This document shows, one piece after another, positions 1-9,103 of a DNA stretch of 64,000 nucleotides (position 1 is the stretch's first letter; each line of letters starts with the position of its first letter). Under the pieces are notes generated by a model. The model was given only the letters and a program-made list of their open reading frames with translations. It ran no database searches and had not been told where the DNA came from. Location: assembly GCA_025041195.1 (NCBI GenBank), contig JAKCFM010000002.1, positions 124,001 through 188,000 of the forward strand, in the 5' to 3' direction. The DNA is from Halobacteriales archaeon YIM A00013. GTDB taxonomy: Archaea; Halobacteriota; Halobacteria; Halobacteriales; Haloarculaceae. The position numbers were made by a program, and so were the translations under genes.

Positions 1-87
1 GAACGTCCCGATACGTTCCCCCGCGGGAGTAAGGGTATACTCCTTCCGTGGTGGTGTCGAAGGGATGCGCTGGGCTCAATGAACCTC

Positions 88-165
88 GTTGACATCCTCC
101 AACGCCTGAGGTAGCAAGAACGCTCCGTGTTCTTGCTGATCATCCTCCCCTTCAGTCGGGGCAAG
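88..165 (-). mobile_element. relic of an IS200/IS605 (IS1341-type) element end
   Basis: Read on the minus strand, this stretch ends in GGAGGATGTCAAC, the same end sequence seen in plus orientation near 42,010. It also carries a GGGG/CCCC hairpin (about 148-162) such as flanks haloarchaeal TnpB-type elements. No tnpB reading frame lies beside it; the cytochrome P450 gene starts the coding DNA. I infer a solo end left after loss of the element body. Assignment to the IS605 group rests on recalled similarity of these ends. Confidence 0.45.
113..137. repeat. perfect hairpin, 9-bp arms
   Basis: AGCAAGAAC at 113-121 pairs perfectly with GTTCTTGCT at 129-137 across a 7-base loop. The hairpin sits inside the IS605-end relic and is followed by TGATCATCC. 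A 9-bp hairpin with similar borders (TAACCAGAA...TTCTGGTGAT) lies inside arsC near 21,377, so the two may belong to one palindromic repeat family. Confidence 0.55.
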
Positions 166-348
166 TAGTGGGCTTGTCAGTGGCTCCCCTTCTGCCGTCG
201 AAGTGACGGAGGCGTTGAAATCGCCCTGTTATTGTGTCATCTTCAACAACAACAGGCCATGAAACAATGAATCACTCCTCCATATGGCGATTCAATATGG
301 CCGTTCGTCTCGGAGAATCCACTGAATCGACGTCTCATTGCGGGCGTC

Positions 349-1554
349 TCATTCGACGTGCAGCGCCAACGATTCTAGTCCATACACGACCGGACTGCTC
401 ACCGCTTGGAGTGGGGCATCGGTCATTTCGATGGTCTCGTAACGGTCGAACAGCGCCGCAAGCGCGACGTCGGCCTCCAGCCGGGCGAGTGGCGCACCGA
501 GACAGTAGTGGATGCCACTTCCGAATGCGATGTGGCGGTTCGGCGATCGTTCGGGCCGGAATTCGTCGGGAGCATCGAACACGCTTGCATCACGGTTGGC
601 CGAACCGATCCACGCGGTGACGCGCTCGCCCGCTTCGATCTCTTCACCGCCGAGTTTGGTGTCCTCGGTTGCGACGCGGGACATCGCCTGAACGGGCGAG
701 CGAAACCGAAGCGCCTCTTCAATCGCTGCTTCGCGGTCAATGGCACCCGACGCAACGGCATCGAGGATATCCTGTTCGGCAAAGCTCCAGATGGCGTTCG
801 TGATGAGGTTGGTTGTTGTGATATTTCCAGCGATGAGCAACAAGATGCAGAATCCGAGTTGCTCGGTTGGAGAGAGAACTTCGGCGTTCGCGGCGAGCGT
901 GACGAGATCGTCACCATCACTCCCACGACGGTTCTCCAGGATATCTCTGAAGAACGACGTCATCGCTATCATCGACTGCGTCCGCTGCTGTTCATTCTCT
1001 TGGAGGGTTTCCGTTGTCTGCTCTCGTGGGGCAGCGACCAGTGCATCGGACCACTGTTTGAACTCGTTGCGGCGTTCGGCGGGGATATCTAGCAGGTCTG
1101 CGATAACGACGACTGGGAGCGGAAACGAATACGCCGAGACGAGGTCGAAGGTGTCCCCTTCGACATCCTCAAGCAACGATTTAGCGACTGTTTCGACGGA
1201 CGGACGTCGGTCACGGATAGTGCCCGGACGGAAACGGTCGTCAACAAACTGCCGGAGTCGTTCGTGCTCCGGCGGATCCACGCTGATCATGGATTCCGAA
1301 AGCGGATTTGGACCATCCCCCGCCAGAGCGTCTTCGGGGGTTGTCGCCGACGAAAACGTCTCGTAATCCGAGATGACAGTTTTAACGTCGTCGTACCGGA
1401 AAACATCCCACGCATCTCTCTCTTCGTCATACGAAACCGGATTCTCGGCACGCATCTCACGGTACCAGTTGAAGGGATGGAGTCGTCCTTCACGGTTCTG
1501 TAGCGCGGAAGGTTCCTGCGCAAATTCTCCACGTGAGTTTGATTCATCACTCAT
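349..1554 (-). CDS. cytochrome P450
   Basis: Haem-thiolate mono-oxygenase of about 400 residues, the usual size for soluble prokaryotic P450s. The ExxR motif of helix K is EALR (280-283). The haem-binding loop is FGSGIHYCLGAPLAR, with the cysteine ligand at 351. The I-helix reads AGNITTT (242-248), with Asn where the acidic residue before the catalytic Thr is common, a variant that may affect proton delivery. No membrane anchor is present, so the enzyme should be cytoplasmic. The start MSDESNS fits the acidic, disordered N-terminus usual in these proteins. No ferredoxin partner gene is adjacent, and the substrate cannot be told. Confidence 0.93.
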   Translation of the reverse strand: MSDESNSRGEFAQEPSALQNREGRLHPFNWYREMRAENPVSYDEERDAWDVFRYDDVKTVISDYETFSSATTPEDALAGDGPNPLSESMISVDPPEHERLRQFVDDRFRPGTIRDRRPSVETVAKSLLEDVEGDTFDLVSAYSFPLPVVVIADLLDIPAERRNEFKQWSDALVAAPREQTTETLQENEQQRTQSMIAMTSFFRDILENRRGSDGDDLVTLAANAEVLSPTEQLGFCILLLIAGNITTTNLITNAIWSFAEQDILDAVASGAIDREAAIEEALRFRSPVQAMSRVATEDTKLGGEEIEAGERVTAWIGSANRDASVFDAPDEFRPERSPNRHIAFGSGIHYCLGAPLARLEADVALAALFDRYETIEMTDAPLQAVSSPVVYGLESLALHVE

Positions 1555-1925
1555 AATTATTCATTTGGATACGAAATGATGAAAACCTTCCTCCTCAGTA
1601 TATCGAATTTATATGTTTTGTGGGAGATTGTTGATGGTGTGTAGCAGTGGCTCTGGAATCGATCGTACTGGATCCGCTGGAACTGGTCCGCGGTGTGATG
1701 GCGTTCAATACCCCGATTGCCGTTCTGATTGGACGATCAAGAAGGTAGGTGATCCATTGTTCACCCCCCGTCGCGTCAGTCGGGTGCTCGGAGAGCTATG
1801 GAACAAGAGAATATTCAACGGAATCTCATACAAGAAGTGCAAGTTTTTCGTATAAATATATTAGAATAAAAGTTGCAGTTGATCTTCCCCCATAATGATT
1901 AAGCCGACTATGTCTGCTAGATGAT
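1555..1925. other. no gene recognised
   Basis: AT-rich gap upstream of the P450 gene. Short open frames exist (one plus-strand frame ends at about 1,737), but none resembles a known family and none has a convincing start. The AT-rich part near the P450 start probably holds its promoter. Confidence 0.5.
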
Positions 1926-2434
1926 TTAGAAGAGTACCGACGACGGGTCGGCAACCACGACCTGCTCTCTCTTCGTCAGCGTGCCCGTCTTGTGGAAGAT
2001 AATCGTACCCAGCCCTCGCACTTGTTCATAGCGATACGGTCTCTGATGAGCATCCCATTGCGTGCGGCGAACAACGTGTTGATCGCGACGACCACTAAGT
2101 GCATACAGACAGGCGATCACCAAGTCCGTAACAACCTGTTCGATCCTCTCGGCATTGAATGAGACCGCGAGAGTCCACTCGATAGCGGTGACGACCGCGG
2201 CGGTTACGGCGACGTAGAACAGCAAGCCGACGGCCCGTTCGGCAAACAGCTATGTATTGCATTGTTAGCCACCTCAACGAGGCGCATGATCCTCACAAGC
2301 GTTGTTTCGTCCACAGTCGCACTGATTCGATCCCGAGGCTGCCGTCACCGTTGATGGTTCCACCAATAACCCCTCTTCAGCAGGCTCTTTCGAGACAGAC
2401 CACGACTCACCGGTGATCATCGATTCATACACAT
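1926..2434 (-). pseudogene. relic of a CopB-type heavy-metal P-type ATPase
   Basis: Three reading-frame pieces on the minus strand line up in order with residues of about 223-385 of the intact CopB ATPase at 59-61 kb. They are the A-domain motif ESMITGESWSVSK, the GTINGDGSLG and TTLVRIMRLVE segments, then LFAERAVGLLFYVAVTAA and the phosphorylation site. The pieces lie in different frames. The metal-binding CPH of TM6 has become CLY, and the phosphorylated Asp of DKTGTLTK has become His (FHKTGTLTK). The N-terminal third and the ATP-binding domain are missing. The relic is non-functional and most likely an old diverged copy of a copper exporter. Confidence 0.88.
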
Positions 2435-2599
2435 CCTTGATCGATCTCTAAATGTCGGTCACTATCGACACACTAACACGAGGTAAGACGGTAGGAGATT
2501 TTCCGGAGATTCAGTACAAACGTGAACCTGTGTCAGTAGCCAACGAGTGTTAAGTGGGTGGATATTGACCGACCAGTCAGATACGCTGTAGAAGACTGG

Positions 2600-4276
2600 T
2601 CAGTCCATCATTAGTTCGGTGAACTGTTCGATCTCCTCATCAGTCCCAGCAATAAGTACAGCATCACCCGCTTGTACTGTGAACGATGGTTCAATCCCCG
2701 TCAGTATCTCTCCCTCGCGCTCAACGGCGATCACTGTCACTCCTGTTCGGGTACGTACCTTCGATTCCGCAAGTGTCTGTTCAGTTAGCTTTGGAGCCTT
2801 CGTATGAACAACCTTCGTTTGATCAGACATCGAAGAAGTGGATTCTGCAGGGAGGAAATCCGCAGCGACCATACGACCACTGACCGTCGCAAGCGCCAGC
2901 ACGTAGTCCGCACCGGCCCGGTATAGCTTGGGTATGTTTTCGGTTTCATTCGCGCGAGCAATGATTTCCACATCTGGACTAAGTTCACGAATGAGGAGCG
3001 TTGTGAACACTGTCTCGGTGTCGTCGGGGAGTGCAAGAATTACGGTGTTTGCTGTTTCGATGTTCGCGTTGCGAAGCGCCTCTGGGTTCGTTGCGTCGCA
3101 AGTGATATCGACGCCCTGTTTGTCCTCGATATCGAGGGCAGTCCACGAGATTTCGGCGTCCGACAGTGCATCCGTGACTGCCATCCCAACGTCGCCTAGT
3201 CCAGCAACTACCACATTGGCGTGGCCATGAACCGGCTGTCGCGGACTCGAATGAGTGATCTGCCTGAGTTTCTCAAGTTGCGGACCACGACCAACAGCAA
3301 GGAGTTTCGTATGTTCGTCGACGACGGCTTTCGGTAGTATTGGGCTTGTAAATTCACCGTCGAACCAGGCGCCGAGCAGGGCCGCACCGGTCTGCTCTCC
3401 GATACGGCTTTCTGATACCGTCTTTCCGACTAGCGGACTCTGGTTTTGAATGGGAACTTCAACGATGTCAAAGTCATCAGCCAGCTCTATAATATCGTTC
3501 AAGTTTAGTAACTCTGCGGATGTCACTTTGTTTGCGAGCCGCTGGCCAAGGAGTTGATACGGTGAGAACACTCTGGCGACGCCAGCAAAGCGATGGTAGT
3601 CAGCAAGCGACGAGTCCTCGACGATACTAATCGTGTGAATATCGTCTGTGATCTCCTGGGCTGCAAGAGCGATGCTGACGTTCTCTTCATCAGATGAATC
3701 ACCGACCAATGCTACCGCGGTATCGAGGTTGAGATCCTGGAGTGTCTCTGGGGATTCGGGATCTCCGTGGACAACCGAATATCCCTGCTCATGCAGCGTT
3801 GTTGCGGTCTCTCGGTCCGGTTCAACGAGAACATAATCGACATCTTGATCAGTGAGTTCAGCGATCAGTACATCGCTTCGCGACGTGTACGTACAGACTA
3901 TAACGTGATCGTGTAGCTGATCAATGGTCGTTGGTGGGGTCGTCGCAAGGGCATCCTCAACCAACGGTATAACGAATACTGGGAGGGCTGCGAAAATCAA
4001 GAGGATGCCTGCGGTCTGCATCCCCATGACAAGTACGTTCATTATTGAACTCGTCCACGGCGCGTCCTCCCCGTAACCGACGGTCGTGAACGTCTGAATG
4101 ACGACCTCCATGGAGTTCAAAAGCGGTTGTGGTTGGTTTTCGAAAGTAGTCATTCCGTAATTGTACGCAAGAGTGAAGACGGCGAGTGCTCCCATCAGTG
4201 TGATGATGTAGTACCGAACGAGACGTGATTGCTCTGCCATATAAGCCCGATTCGTCCTCCACGCTTTAGCTACCAT
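2600..4276 (-). CDS. two-TM potassium channel with two RCK (TrkA-N/TrkA-C) modules
   Basis: The N-terminus has TM1 (about 22-40), a pore loop with the selectivity filter TTVGYGED (65-71) and TM2 (about 78-105). Two cytoplasmic RCK units follow. The first begins near 117 (HVIVCTYTSRSD), with its TrkA-C part near 275-345. The second begins near 355 (VVVAGLGDVG, a clear GxGxxG nucleotide-binding loop), with its TrkA-C part near 475-555. The first Rossmann unit lacks the glycine pattern and may not bind nucleotide. The product is an inner-membrane ligand-gated K+ channel, fitting a salt-in halophile. An alternative start MAEQ lies 36 bases downstream. No operon partner is apparent. Confidence 0.93.
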   Translation of the reverse strand: MVAKAWRTNRAYMAEQSRLVRYYIITLMGALAVFTLAYNYGMTTFENQPQPLLNSMEVVIQTFTTVGYGEDAPWTSSIMNVLVMGMQTAGILLIFAALPVFVIPLVEDALATTPPTTIDQLHDHVIVCTYTSRSDVLIAELTDQDVDYVLVEPDRETATTLHEQGYSVVHGDPESPETLQDLNLDTAVALVGDSSDEENVSIALAAQEITDDIHTISIVEDSSLADYHRFAGVARVFSPYQLLGQRLANKVTSAELLNLNDIIELADDFDIVEVPIQNQSPLVGKTVSESRIGEQTGAALLGAWFDGEFTSPILPKAVVDEHTKLLAVGRGPQLEKLRQITHSSPRQPVHGHANVVVAGLGDVGMAVTDALSDAEISWTALDIEDKQGVDITCDATNPEALRNANIETANTVILALPDDTETVFTTLLIRELSPDVEIIARANETENIPKLYRAGADYVLALATVSGRMVAADFLPAESTSSMSDQTKVVHTKAPKLTEQTLAESKVRTRTGVTVIAVEREGEILTGIEPSFTVQAGDAVLIAGTDEEIEQFTELMMD

Positions 4277-4361
4277 CCCTTTCAGGGCTACCTGGGATCA
4301 TTGTAATTGTACCTCTCGCATCAGTAATACCTTCACCGCGCTGAAGTAGCAAAATACAAAA

Positions 4362-4381
4362 TCGTTCTGGTGTGAGAACGA
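4362..4381. promoter_or_regulatory. inverted repeat upstream of the K+ channel gene
   Basis: TCGTTCT (4362-4368) and AGAACGA (4375-4381) form perfect 7-bp arms around six bases. They lie in the divergent gap between the channel gene and the downstream dehydrogenase. The site is a possible operator, though a chance palindrome cannot be excluded. Confidence 0.3.
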
Positions 4382-4521
4382 ATCTTACAGTGATTCGTTA
4401 ACCCCTAAGGAGTGAGTTTTCACATCAAATTTTTCCAATAATAGAAATTAGATCACCTTCAAATTTCTACACAATGACGAATACACCATAATATTTTACT
4501 CCAGAAGCGATTATTAAAAGT

Positions 4522-5289
4522 GTGACGAATTTAGACGATAAAGTAGCGGTAGTTACAGGGGCAGGATCTGGAATCGGGCGAGCAACCACTGAACGATTGG
4601 CAACTGAGGGTGCACGTGTAGTTGTAGCTGATGTAGACTTTGATGGAGCATCCGAGACAGTCGAACGGATCACATCGGAAGAAGGAACTGCGATTGCCAT
4701 AACGGTTGACGTATCCGATGCAGCAGCCGTCGAAGCAATGGTTGAAGAAACTCTCGATACATATGGTCGAATTGACATAGCGCACAACAACGCCGGTATT
4801 GAGGGTTCCAACCAGCCAGTCACCGAACTTGATGAGGCTGAGTGGCAGCAAGTAATTGATGTAAACCTCACAGGGGTCTGGCTTGGATTGAAATACGAAA
4901 TTCCGGCCATGATAGAATCCGGTGGTGGGGCGATCGTCAACACAGCCTCAATCGGGGGATTGACTGCGGTTGGAACGCCAGCCTATGTGGCGAGCAAACA
5001 CGGTGTCATCGGTCTCACCCGCAGCACAGCCACCCAATACGCCCAGAAGGGGATCCGAGTGAATGCAATTTGTCCAGGGGTGATTGACACGGCAATGATC
5101 GAACGTGGAGCGACAGATGAAGCTGGAACCGAGACTGAAGAAATCCAGCAACTTGTGCAGCAACAGCCAATGGGACGCATGGGCCAGCCTGAAGAGGTTG
5201 CCAATACTGTAGTGTGGCTTTCCTCGACGGAGGCTTCGTTCATCACTGGCAATGCATTTCCTGTTGAGGGGGGATATATGGCGCTCTGA
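4522..5289 (+). CDS. SDR-family oxidoreductase
   Basis: Classical short-chain dehydrogenase of 255 residues. The Rossmann loop TGAGSGIG (about 12-19), the NNAG motif, and the catalytic Ser (TASIGG) with YVASK (Tyr/Lys) are all present. The C-terminal signature GNAFPVEGGYMAL is typical of 3-oxoacyl-ACP-reductase-like members. Translation appears to begin at a GTG, because no in-frame ATG precedes the Rossmann strand. Asp in VVVADVDFD after the second strand suggests NAD(H) preference. The substrate is unknown. The gene stands alone, with AT-rich flanks on both sides. Confidence 0.9.
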   Translation: MTNLDDKVAVVTGAGSGIGRATTERLATEGARVVVADVDFDGASETVERITSEEGTAIAITVDVSDAAAVEAMVEETLDTYGRIDIAHNNAGIEGSNQPVTELDEAEWQQVIDVNLTGVWLGLKYEIPAMIESGGGAIVNTASIGGLTAVGTPAYVASKHGVIGLTRSTATQYAQKGIRVNAICPGVIDTAMIERGATDEAGTETEEIQQLVQQQPMGRMGQPEEVANTVVWLSSTEASFITGNAFPVEGGYMAL

Positions 5290-5677
5290 ACAATAATCGT
5301 TAATCTATCCTTGGGATAATTATTAATTATAAATATTAAATGCCTATAGAATATTCAATCCCCGTGTAGATCATGGCCTAAATTAGGGCTTAGATCCACA
5401 TCTTGTCGCCCCTACGATTGGCAGTGTTGCTGAACAATAGCCTTCTGACGGCAAACATTACGGACGTACTCTTGTAATCGGGAAACTACTGTAGCCTTGC
5501 ATTGAACAATGATTGTTTACCGATTCGAACAGACAGTTAGATATCAATCACTTGCGAGTGCATTTCACCAAAATGTACTGTGCATTGCTGCAAGTGGGGA
5601 CAATCTGCGCCTCTGAGAAATAGTCTCAAATAATTCACCAATGCTATCGATTAGGAGGGCATCAAAATCCCGAGCAT
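5290..5677. other. no gene recognised
   Basis: AT-rich, non-coding gap between the SDR gene and a tiny membrane protein. No open frame with recognisable protein character is seen. Only the AGGAGG near 5,653 stands out, and it lies too far (about 19 bases) from the next start to be a standard ribosome-binding site. Confidence 0.5.
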
Positions 5678-5821
5678 ATGGTCCACAACGCGAATTATGC
5701 CTCGGTCGTCGCGGCGACACTGCTGTACGTCCTTGTCGCCGGAGTTTTTGCCATCGTAGTCCTCTACTTCGAACGTGACTTGATCGAAATCGGGGTTACA
5801 AATACTGAAGAAACCCTGTAG
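5678..5821 (+). CDS. 47-residue single-pass membrane protein
   Basis: A 47-codon frame reads MVHNANYASVVAATLLYVLV and on, giving one strong hydrophobic helix (about 8-29) followed by an acidic tail ending in NTEETL. Its base composition is richer in G+C than its flanks and it ends in TAG, both consistent with coding. I do not recognise the family. It could be a small subunit or regulator of a membrane complex, or the surviving N-terminus of a longer lost gene. No neighbour suggests a role. Confidence 0.45.
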   Translation: MVHNANYASVVAATLLYVLVAGVFAIVVLYFERDLIEIGVTNTEETL

Positions 5822-5965
5822 CATCTGACGTCAGGCAGGTAGTTTTTCATGCTTAACATATGATAAGATTAATATAGATCTTCTGAATTTCGTATGAGTC
5901 TATGGATGGTGAATCAAGCCAGCCGACTTCAGGCTGACTGTAGAAACGTCGTTTTTACTGCTCGG

Positions 5966-6334
5966 TCAGACTTCGTCAGGTTTGGTGATTTCGTGCGTCC
6001 CGGACGGTCCTCGATCATCGGCCGATCGTGCGGGAGCAATCAGACACGCTGTGTTGGCAGGTTCGCCCCCAATGACCTCGAATTTGTGTTCAGTTTCTGC
6101 AGGCGTGACGATCGTGTCACCGGCCTCTGCGTGGAACTCCTCGCCGTCGACTTCCCAAAGCATCTCCCCGGTCCGCACGAAGATGATGTGGGTCTCGTCG
6201 TGCGTATGTAATTCGCTGGCTTTGTCCGCACTGTGAGCGCGTACGTCTACCTCACCGTCCTCAAGTACGAAGTGTTCGTCCTCGTCTTCGCTACCGATGA
6301 ACGGATGGTATTCTGTTATATCGGATTCAGTCAT
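5966..6334 (-). CDS. cupin-domain protein
   Basis: Single-domain beta-barrel protein of 122 residues. Cupin motif 1 is HTHDETHIIFVRTGE (His, His and Glu metal ligands). Motif 2 is GDTIVTPAETEHKFEV, carrying the second His. This pattern fits small metal-binding cupins that act as sensors, dioxygenase-like enzymes or isomerase partners. The substrate cannot be inferred. The N-terminal 30 residues are acidic and probably disordered. The gene is monocistronic by spacing. Confidence 0.85.
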   Translation of the reverse strand: MTESDITEYHPFIGSEDEDEHFVLEDGEVDVRAHSADKASELHTHDETHIIFVRTGEMLWEVDGEEFHAEAGDTIVTPAETEHKFEVIGGEPANTACLIAPARSADDRGPSGTHEITKPDEV

Positions 6335-6574
6335 TGGTTTTCACCTGTTTGCTCACGCACTGCCCGTCAGAGTTCGCTTCGAGTGGTGATAATCCTTCTG
6401 CAGGAACTGGATATCCATGGCACAGAGATCGGGAAGAATTCAGCGGATGAGGACTCCTGACGGATAATCGATTTTCTGGTAGACGGCGAATTCGTTCTTA
6501 AGAGAATGATATTTAAAGCCATCATTGTTCGATTGGTGTCGTGCGGGGATTTGGAACTCAGTTTCAGTGTCATC

Positions 6575-6790
6575 TTCCCGCCTTGATTGGCGTAGTACTG
6601 GCCATCGCTCTGTGGCGTGGTGCTCTATTTACTCGGGCACTACGCCTTTCGATACCACGACCACGGCAACATCATCGTCCTGCGGCTAGCCGTGGTAATC
6701 ATTGTTCTCGCATTGATTCAATAGCAATACGAGTTCTCGCTATCGGTTCTCACTACATTGGTCGTTAGGCTCGCAGTCACGAGACGGTGC
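6575..6790 (+). pseudogene. relic of the C-terminus of an LtrA family protein
   Basis: The translation contains VLYLLGHYAFRYHDHG, then LRLAVVIIVLALIQ, an in-frame TAG and VLTTLVVRLAV. This matches in order the end of the intact LtrA protein at 32.9-34.1 kb (LYLLGHNAWRYHDHG, ALVLIP, VLTALVVLF). A one-base shift lies just before this block, and the upstream remainder (about 80% of the gene) is missing. It is clearly dead, and independent evidence that this family was once duplicated here. Confidence 0.85.
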
Positions 6791-6943
6791 AATCTGAAGA
6801 TCGGAACGCACTTCGTGGTGGCTGAAACAGTAGCTGTTCCGAGATATCTAATTTCGGAAGTAGTTTACAAACGAGCGAATTTCGTAATGACGACTGTGAC
6901 GAGGTCCATGTCGATGTTTGAGGTACACGACGCGTATCCCTCA

Positions 6944-8422
6944 CTAATTCCAGGTTGAATCGAACATTTCATCGGATTCAGTTTCGACAACGGGTTCGTT
7001 ATCAAACTGTCCGTTCAGTACTTTTGCGGCCACGAGAATCGGATCCCAGGTCGGACTGAACGGCGGTGCATACGCGAGATCGAGATACTCGACGTCAGTG
7101 GTCGTCATGCCGGCATGAAGTGCCGTCACGATTGAATTAATCCGGTGGACGACACCCTCTTTTCCGACCATGCTTGCCCCCAGCAACCGACCAGTCTCAC
7201 GGTCAGCAGTCAAGCTGATCGTGATTGGCGATCCACCGGGATAGTAACCCGCGCGCGATCCGGCCTCGATGGTATTCGTGATCGGATTGAAGCCCAATTC
7301 TTCTGCGTCACCGTGATCGACGATTCCTGTGGTCGCCGCTTCGAGGTCGAACGCCTTTACGGCGGCCGTCCCCGCCGCAGGCCCGACGACTGTGGGATTT
7401 CCCGTGACCGTCTGACCGATGGCGCGGCCGTGTCGATTGGCCGTCAGTGCGAGCGGCGCGTAGATCGGTTCCCCGCTCACGACTCCATCCACTTCGGCGC
7501 AGTCACCCGCAGCGAATACGTTCGAGGCGCTTGTTCGTCCGTACTCGTCAGTTGCGATAGCGCCGGTCGGACCAATCTCGATATTTGCGTTCTGTGCTAC
7601 GCTGACGTTCGGGCGAACGCCCGCTCCGATGACAACCATGTCAACGTCAACTTCAGTATTCGCTGTCCGAACCGCAGTGACGTTTCCTTCCCCACCGACG
7701 ATCTCGGTTACTTCAGAGTCGAGATGGACGCCGACATCTTGATCGCGGAGATGGGATTCGACTTTGCTTGCGATGGCTTCGCCGAAGTCACTCAACAAAT
7801 GTGAGCCGCGCTGGAAGAGTTCGACTGTCATCTCATTGGCGACGAATGCTTCAGCCAGCTCGATACCGATATAGCCCCCACCGACGAGTGCAACCGTCTC
7901 TGGTGGCTGTACATCGAGATACTGTTGTACTGCCGTGCCAGAACCGTCGTGGAGTCCAGAACCGCGCTCGCTCCGGGCTCCGGTGACGTACTCGCGAATG
8001 TCTCGGCCAGCAGACATGCTGTGGAGTGTGAACACGCCGTTGAGGTCTCTACCAGTGATTTCAGGGAGAACTGCGTGTGCGCCAGTTGCGATCAGTAGCG
8101 TATCATATGCTTGCTCGAACTGCTCGCCATCGGGACCGATACCGGAAACAGTCTGGGACTCAGTGTCGATAGTGGTAGCCTCTTGCTTTAGACGGAGGTC
8201 GATGTCGCGCTCGTTGATGAACTCTGAGGGCGTGACTGACACGAGATCGTCTACTGTCTCGATGTCGCCTTTGATGTAGTAGGGTAGACCACAGGCTCCG
8301 TAAGCGACCCACTCTCCACGCTCGAAGACAATGACGTCTGTATCAGGCGCATCGCGTTTTGCCTTGCTTGCCGCGCTCATTCCGGCTGCGTCTCCGCCGA
8401 TCACGACGAATTTCTCTGTCAT
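6944..8422 (-). CDS. FAD-dependent CoA-disulfide reductase / NADH oxidase-like protein
   Basis: Pyridine-nucleotide-disulfide oxidoreductase of about 490 residues. It has an N-terminal FAD loop (VVIGGDAAGMSAASKA), the single redox cysteine in YGACGLPYYI (matching the active Cys of CoA-disulfide reductase), a central NAD(P)H loop (VALVGGGYIGIELAE), FAAGDCAEV near the flavin, and a C-terminal dimerisation domain. It should reduce CoA disulfide or a persulfide/polysulfide with NAD(P)H in the cytoplasm. I prefer the start MTEKF over a longer in-frame start 30 bases upstream, because MTEKF abuts the FAD strand. It lies divergent from a CoA-binding protein, and sulfur-handling genes follow. Confidence 0.9.
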   Translation of the reverse strand: MTEKFVVIGGDAAGMSAASKAKRDAPDTDVIVFERGEWVAYGACGLPYYIKGDIETVDDLVSVTPSEFINERDIDLRLKQEATTIDTESQTVSGIGPDGEQFEQAYDTLLIATGAHAVLPEITGRDLNGVFTLHSMSAGRDIREYVTGARSERGSGLHDGSGTAVQQYLDVQPPETVALVGGGYIGIELAEAFVANEMTVELFQRGSHLLSDFGEAIASKVESHLRDQDVGVHLDSEVTEIVGGEGNVTAVRTANTEVDVDMVVIGAGVRPNVSVAQNANIEIGPTGAIATDEYGRTSASNVFAAGDCAEVDGVVSGEPIYAPLALTANRHGRAIGQTVTGNPTVVGPAAGTAAVKAFDLEAATTGIVDHGDAEELGFNPITNTIEAGSRAGYYPGGSPITISLTADRETGRLLGASMVGKEGVVHRINSIVTALHAGMTTTDVEYLDLAYAPPFSPTWDPILVAAKVLNGQFDNEPVVETESDEMFDSTWN

Positions 8423-8583
8423 GCTCATCACCAAGCACGGCACCCTCTTCAAATCCGTGTGACGAAGCAGGGCGAAGCGACTATCGTATCGATTTGTCCT
8501 GGGTCAGATGCACTCGCTGCGTTCGCCGTCGCATTCGTATCGGCGTCACTAGGCTAATCCGTCCCGGAGGCGTAAAGGTGGGT

Positions 8584-9006
8584 ATGCCCATCGAAGACGA
8601 CGAGAAGCTTCGTGAGCTTCTCCAACACACACGAGTTGCAGTTGTCGGGGCATCAGCAACTCTCGAAAAGGCCGCCCATATCGTCCCAGCGTATCTTCAA
8701 CGACATGGGTACGAGATCATCCCTGTGAATCCGAACATCGATGAGCTCTTCGACCGACCGGCCTACAATTCGCTCTCAGAGGTGGATGAAGACATCGATC
8801 TCGTCGAGATCTTTCGACCAAGCGAGGAGGTTCCTGGTATCGTTGAGGAGGCAGTGGATCGCGACGACGTGAAAGCAATCTGGATGCAGCTTGGCATCGA
8901 GAATGTTGACGCCGCAGAACGCGCCCAAGCAGCAGGATTGAGCGTGGTCCAGGATCACTGCATGAAGGTCCAACATGGGCTGTTGATTCGAAATTCGATG
9001 GGCTAG
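8584..9006 (+). CDS. CoA-binding domain protein
   Basis: Protein of 140 residues with the Rossmann-like CoA-binding fold of the YccU family: VAVVGASATLEKAAHIVP near the N-terminus, then IIPVNPN, VEIFRPSEEVPGIVEEAV and AIWMQLGIEN, ending in a conserved VVQDHCMKVQH segment. The family binds CoA, and its physiological function is undefined. The ATG after GTAAAGGTGGGT is preferred because the frame upstream has no family similarity. It is transcribed away from the CoA-disulfide-reductase-like gene, which suggests a shared thiol theme. Confidence 0.88.
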   Translation: MPIEDDEKLRELLQHTRVAVVGASATLEKAAHIVPAYLQRHGYEIIPVNPNIDELFDRPAYNSLSEVDEDIDLVEIFRPSEEVPGIVEEAVDRDDVKAIWMQLGIENVDAAERAQAAGLSVVQDHCMKVQHGLLIRNSMG

Positions 9007-9103
9007 CCTGAACTGATTGGTGCTCATTGGAAATGGGGACGCTCCAGTCAACCCTCATCAACGCTCTGTTCATTACGGCCAGTATACGCCCGCATTCTGG
9101 CCT

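Noticed and set aside
406-1092. Long plus-strand open frame over the P450 gene
   Set aside because: Antisense shadow of the P450 gene; Cys/Arg-rich composition, no family similarity.
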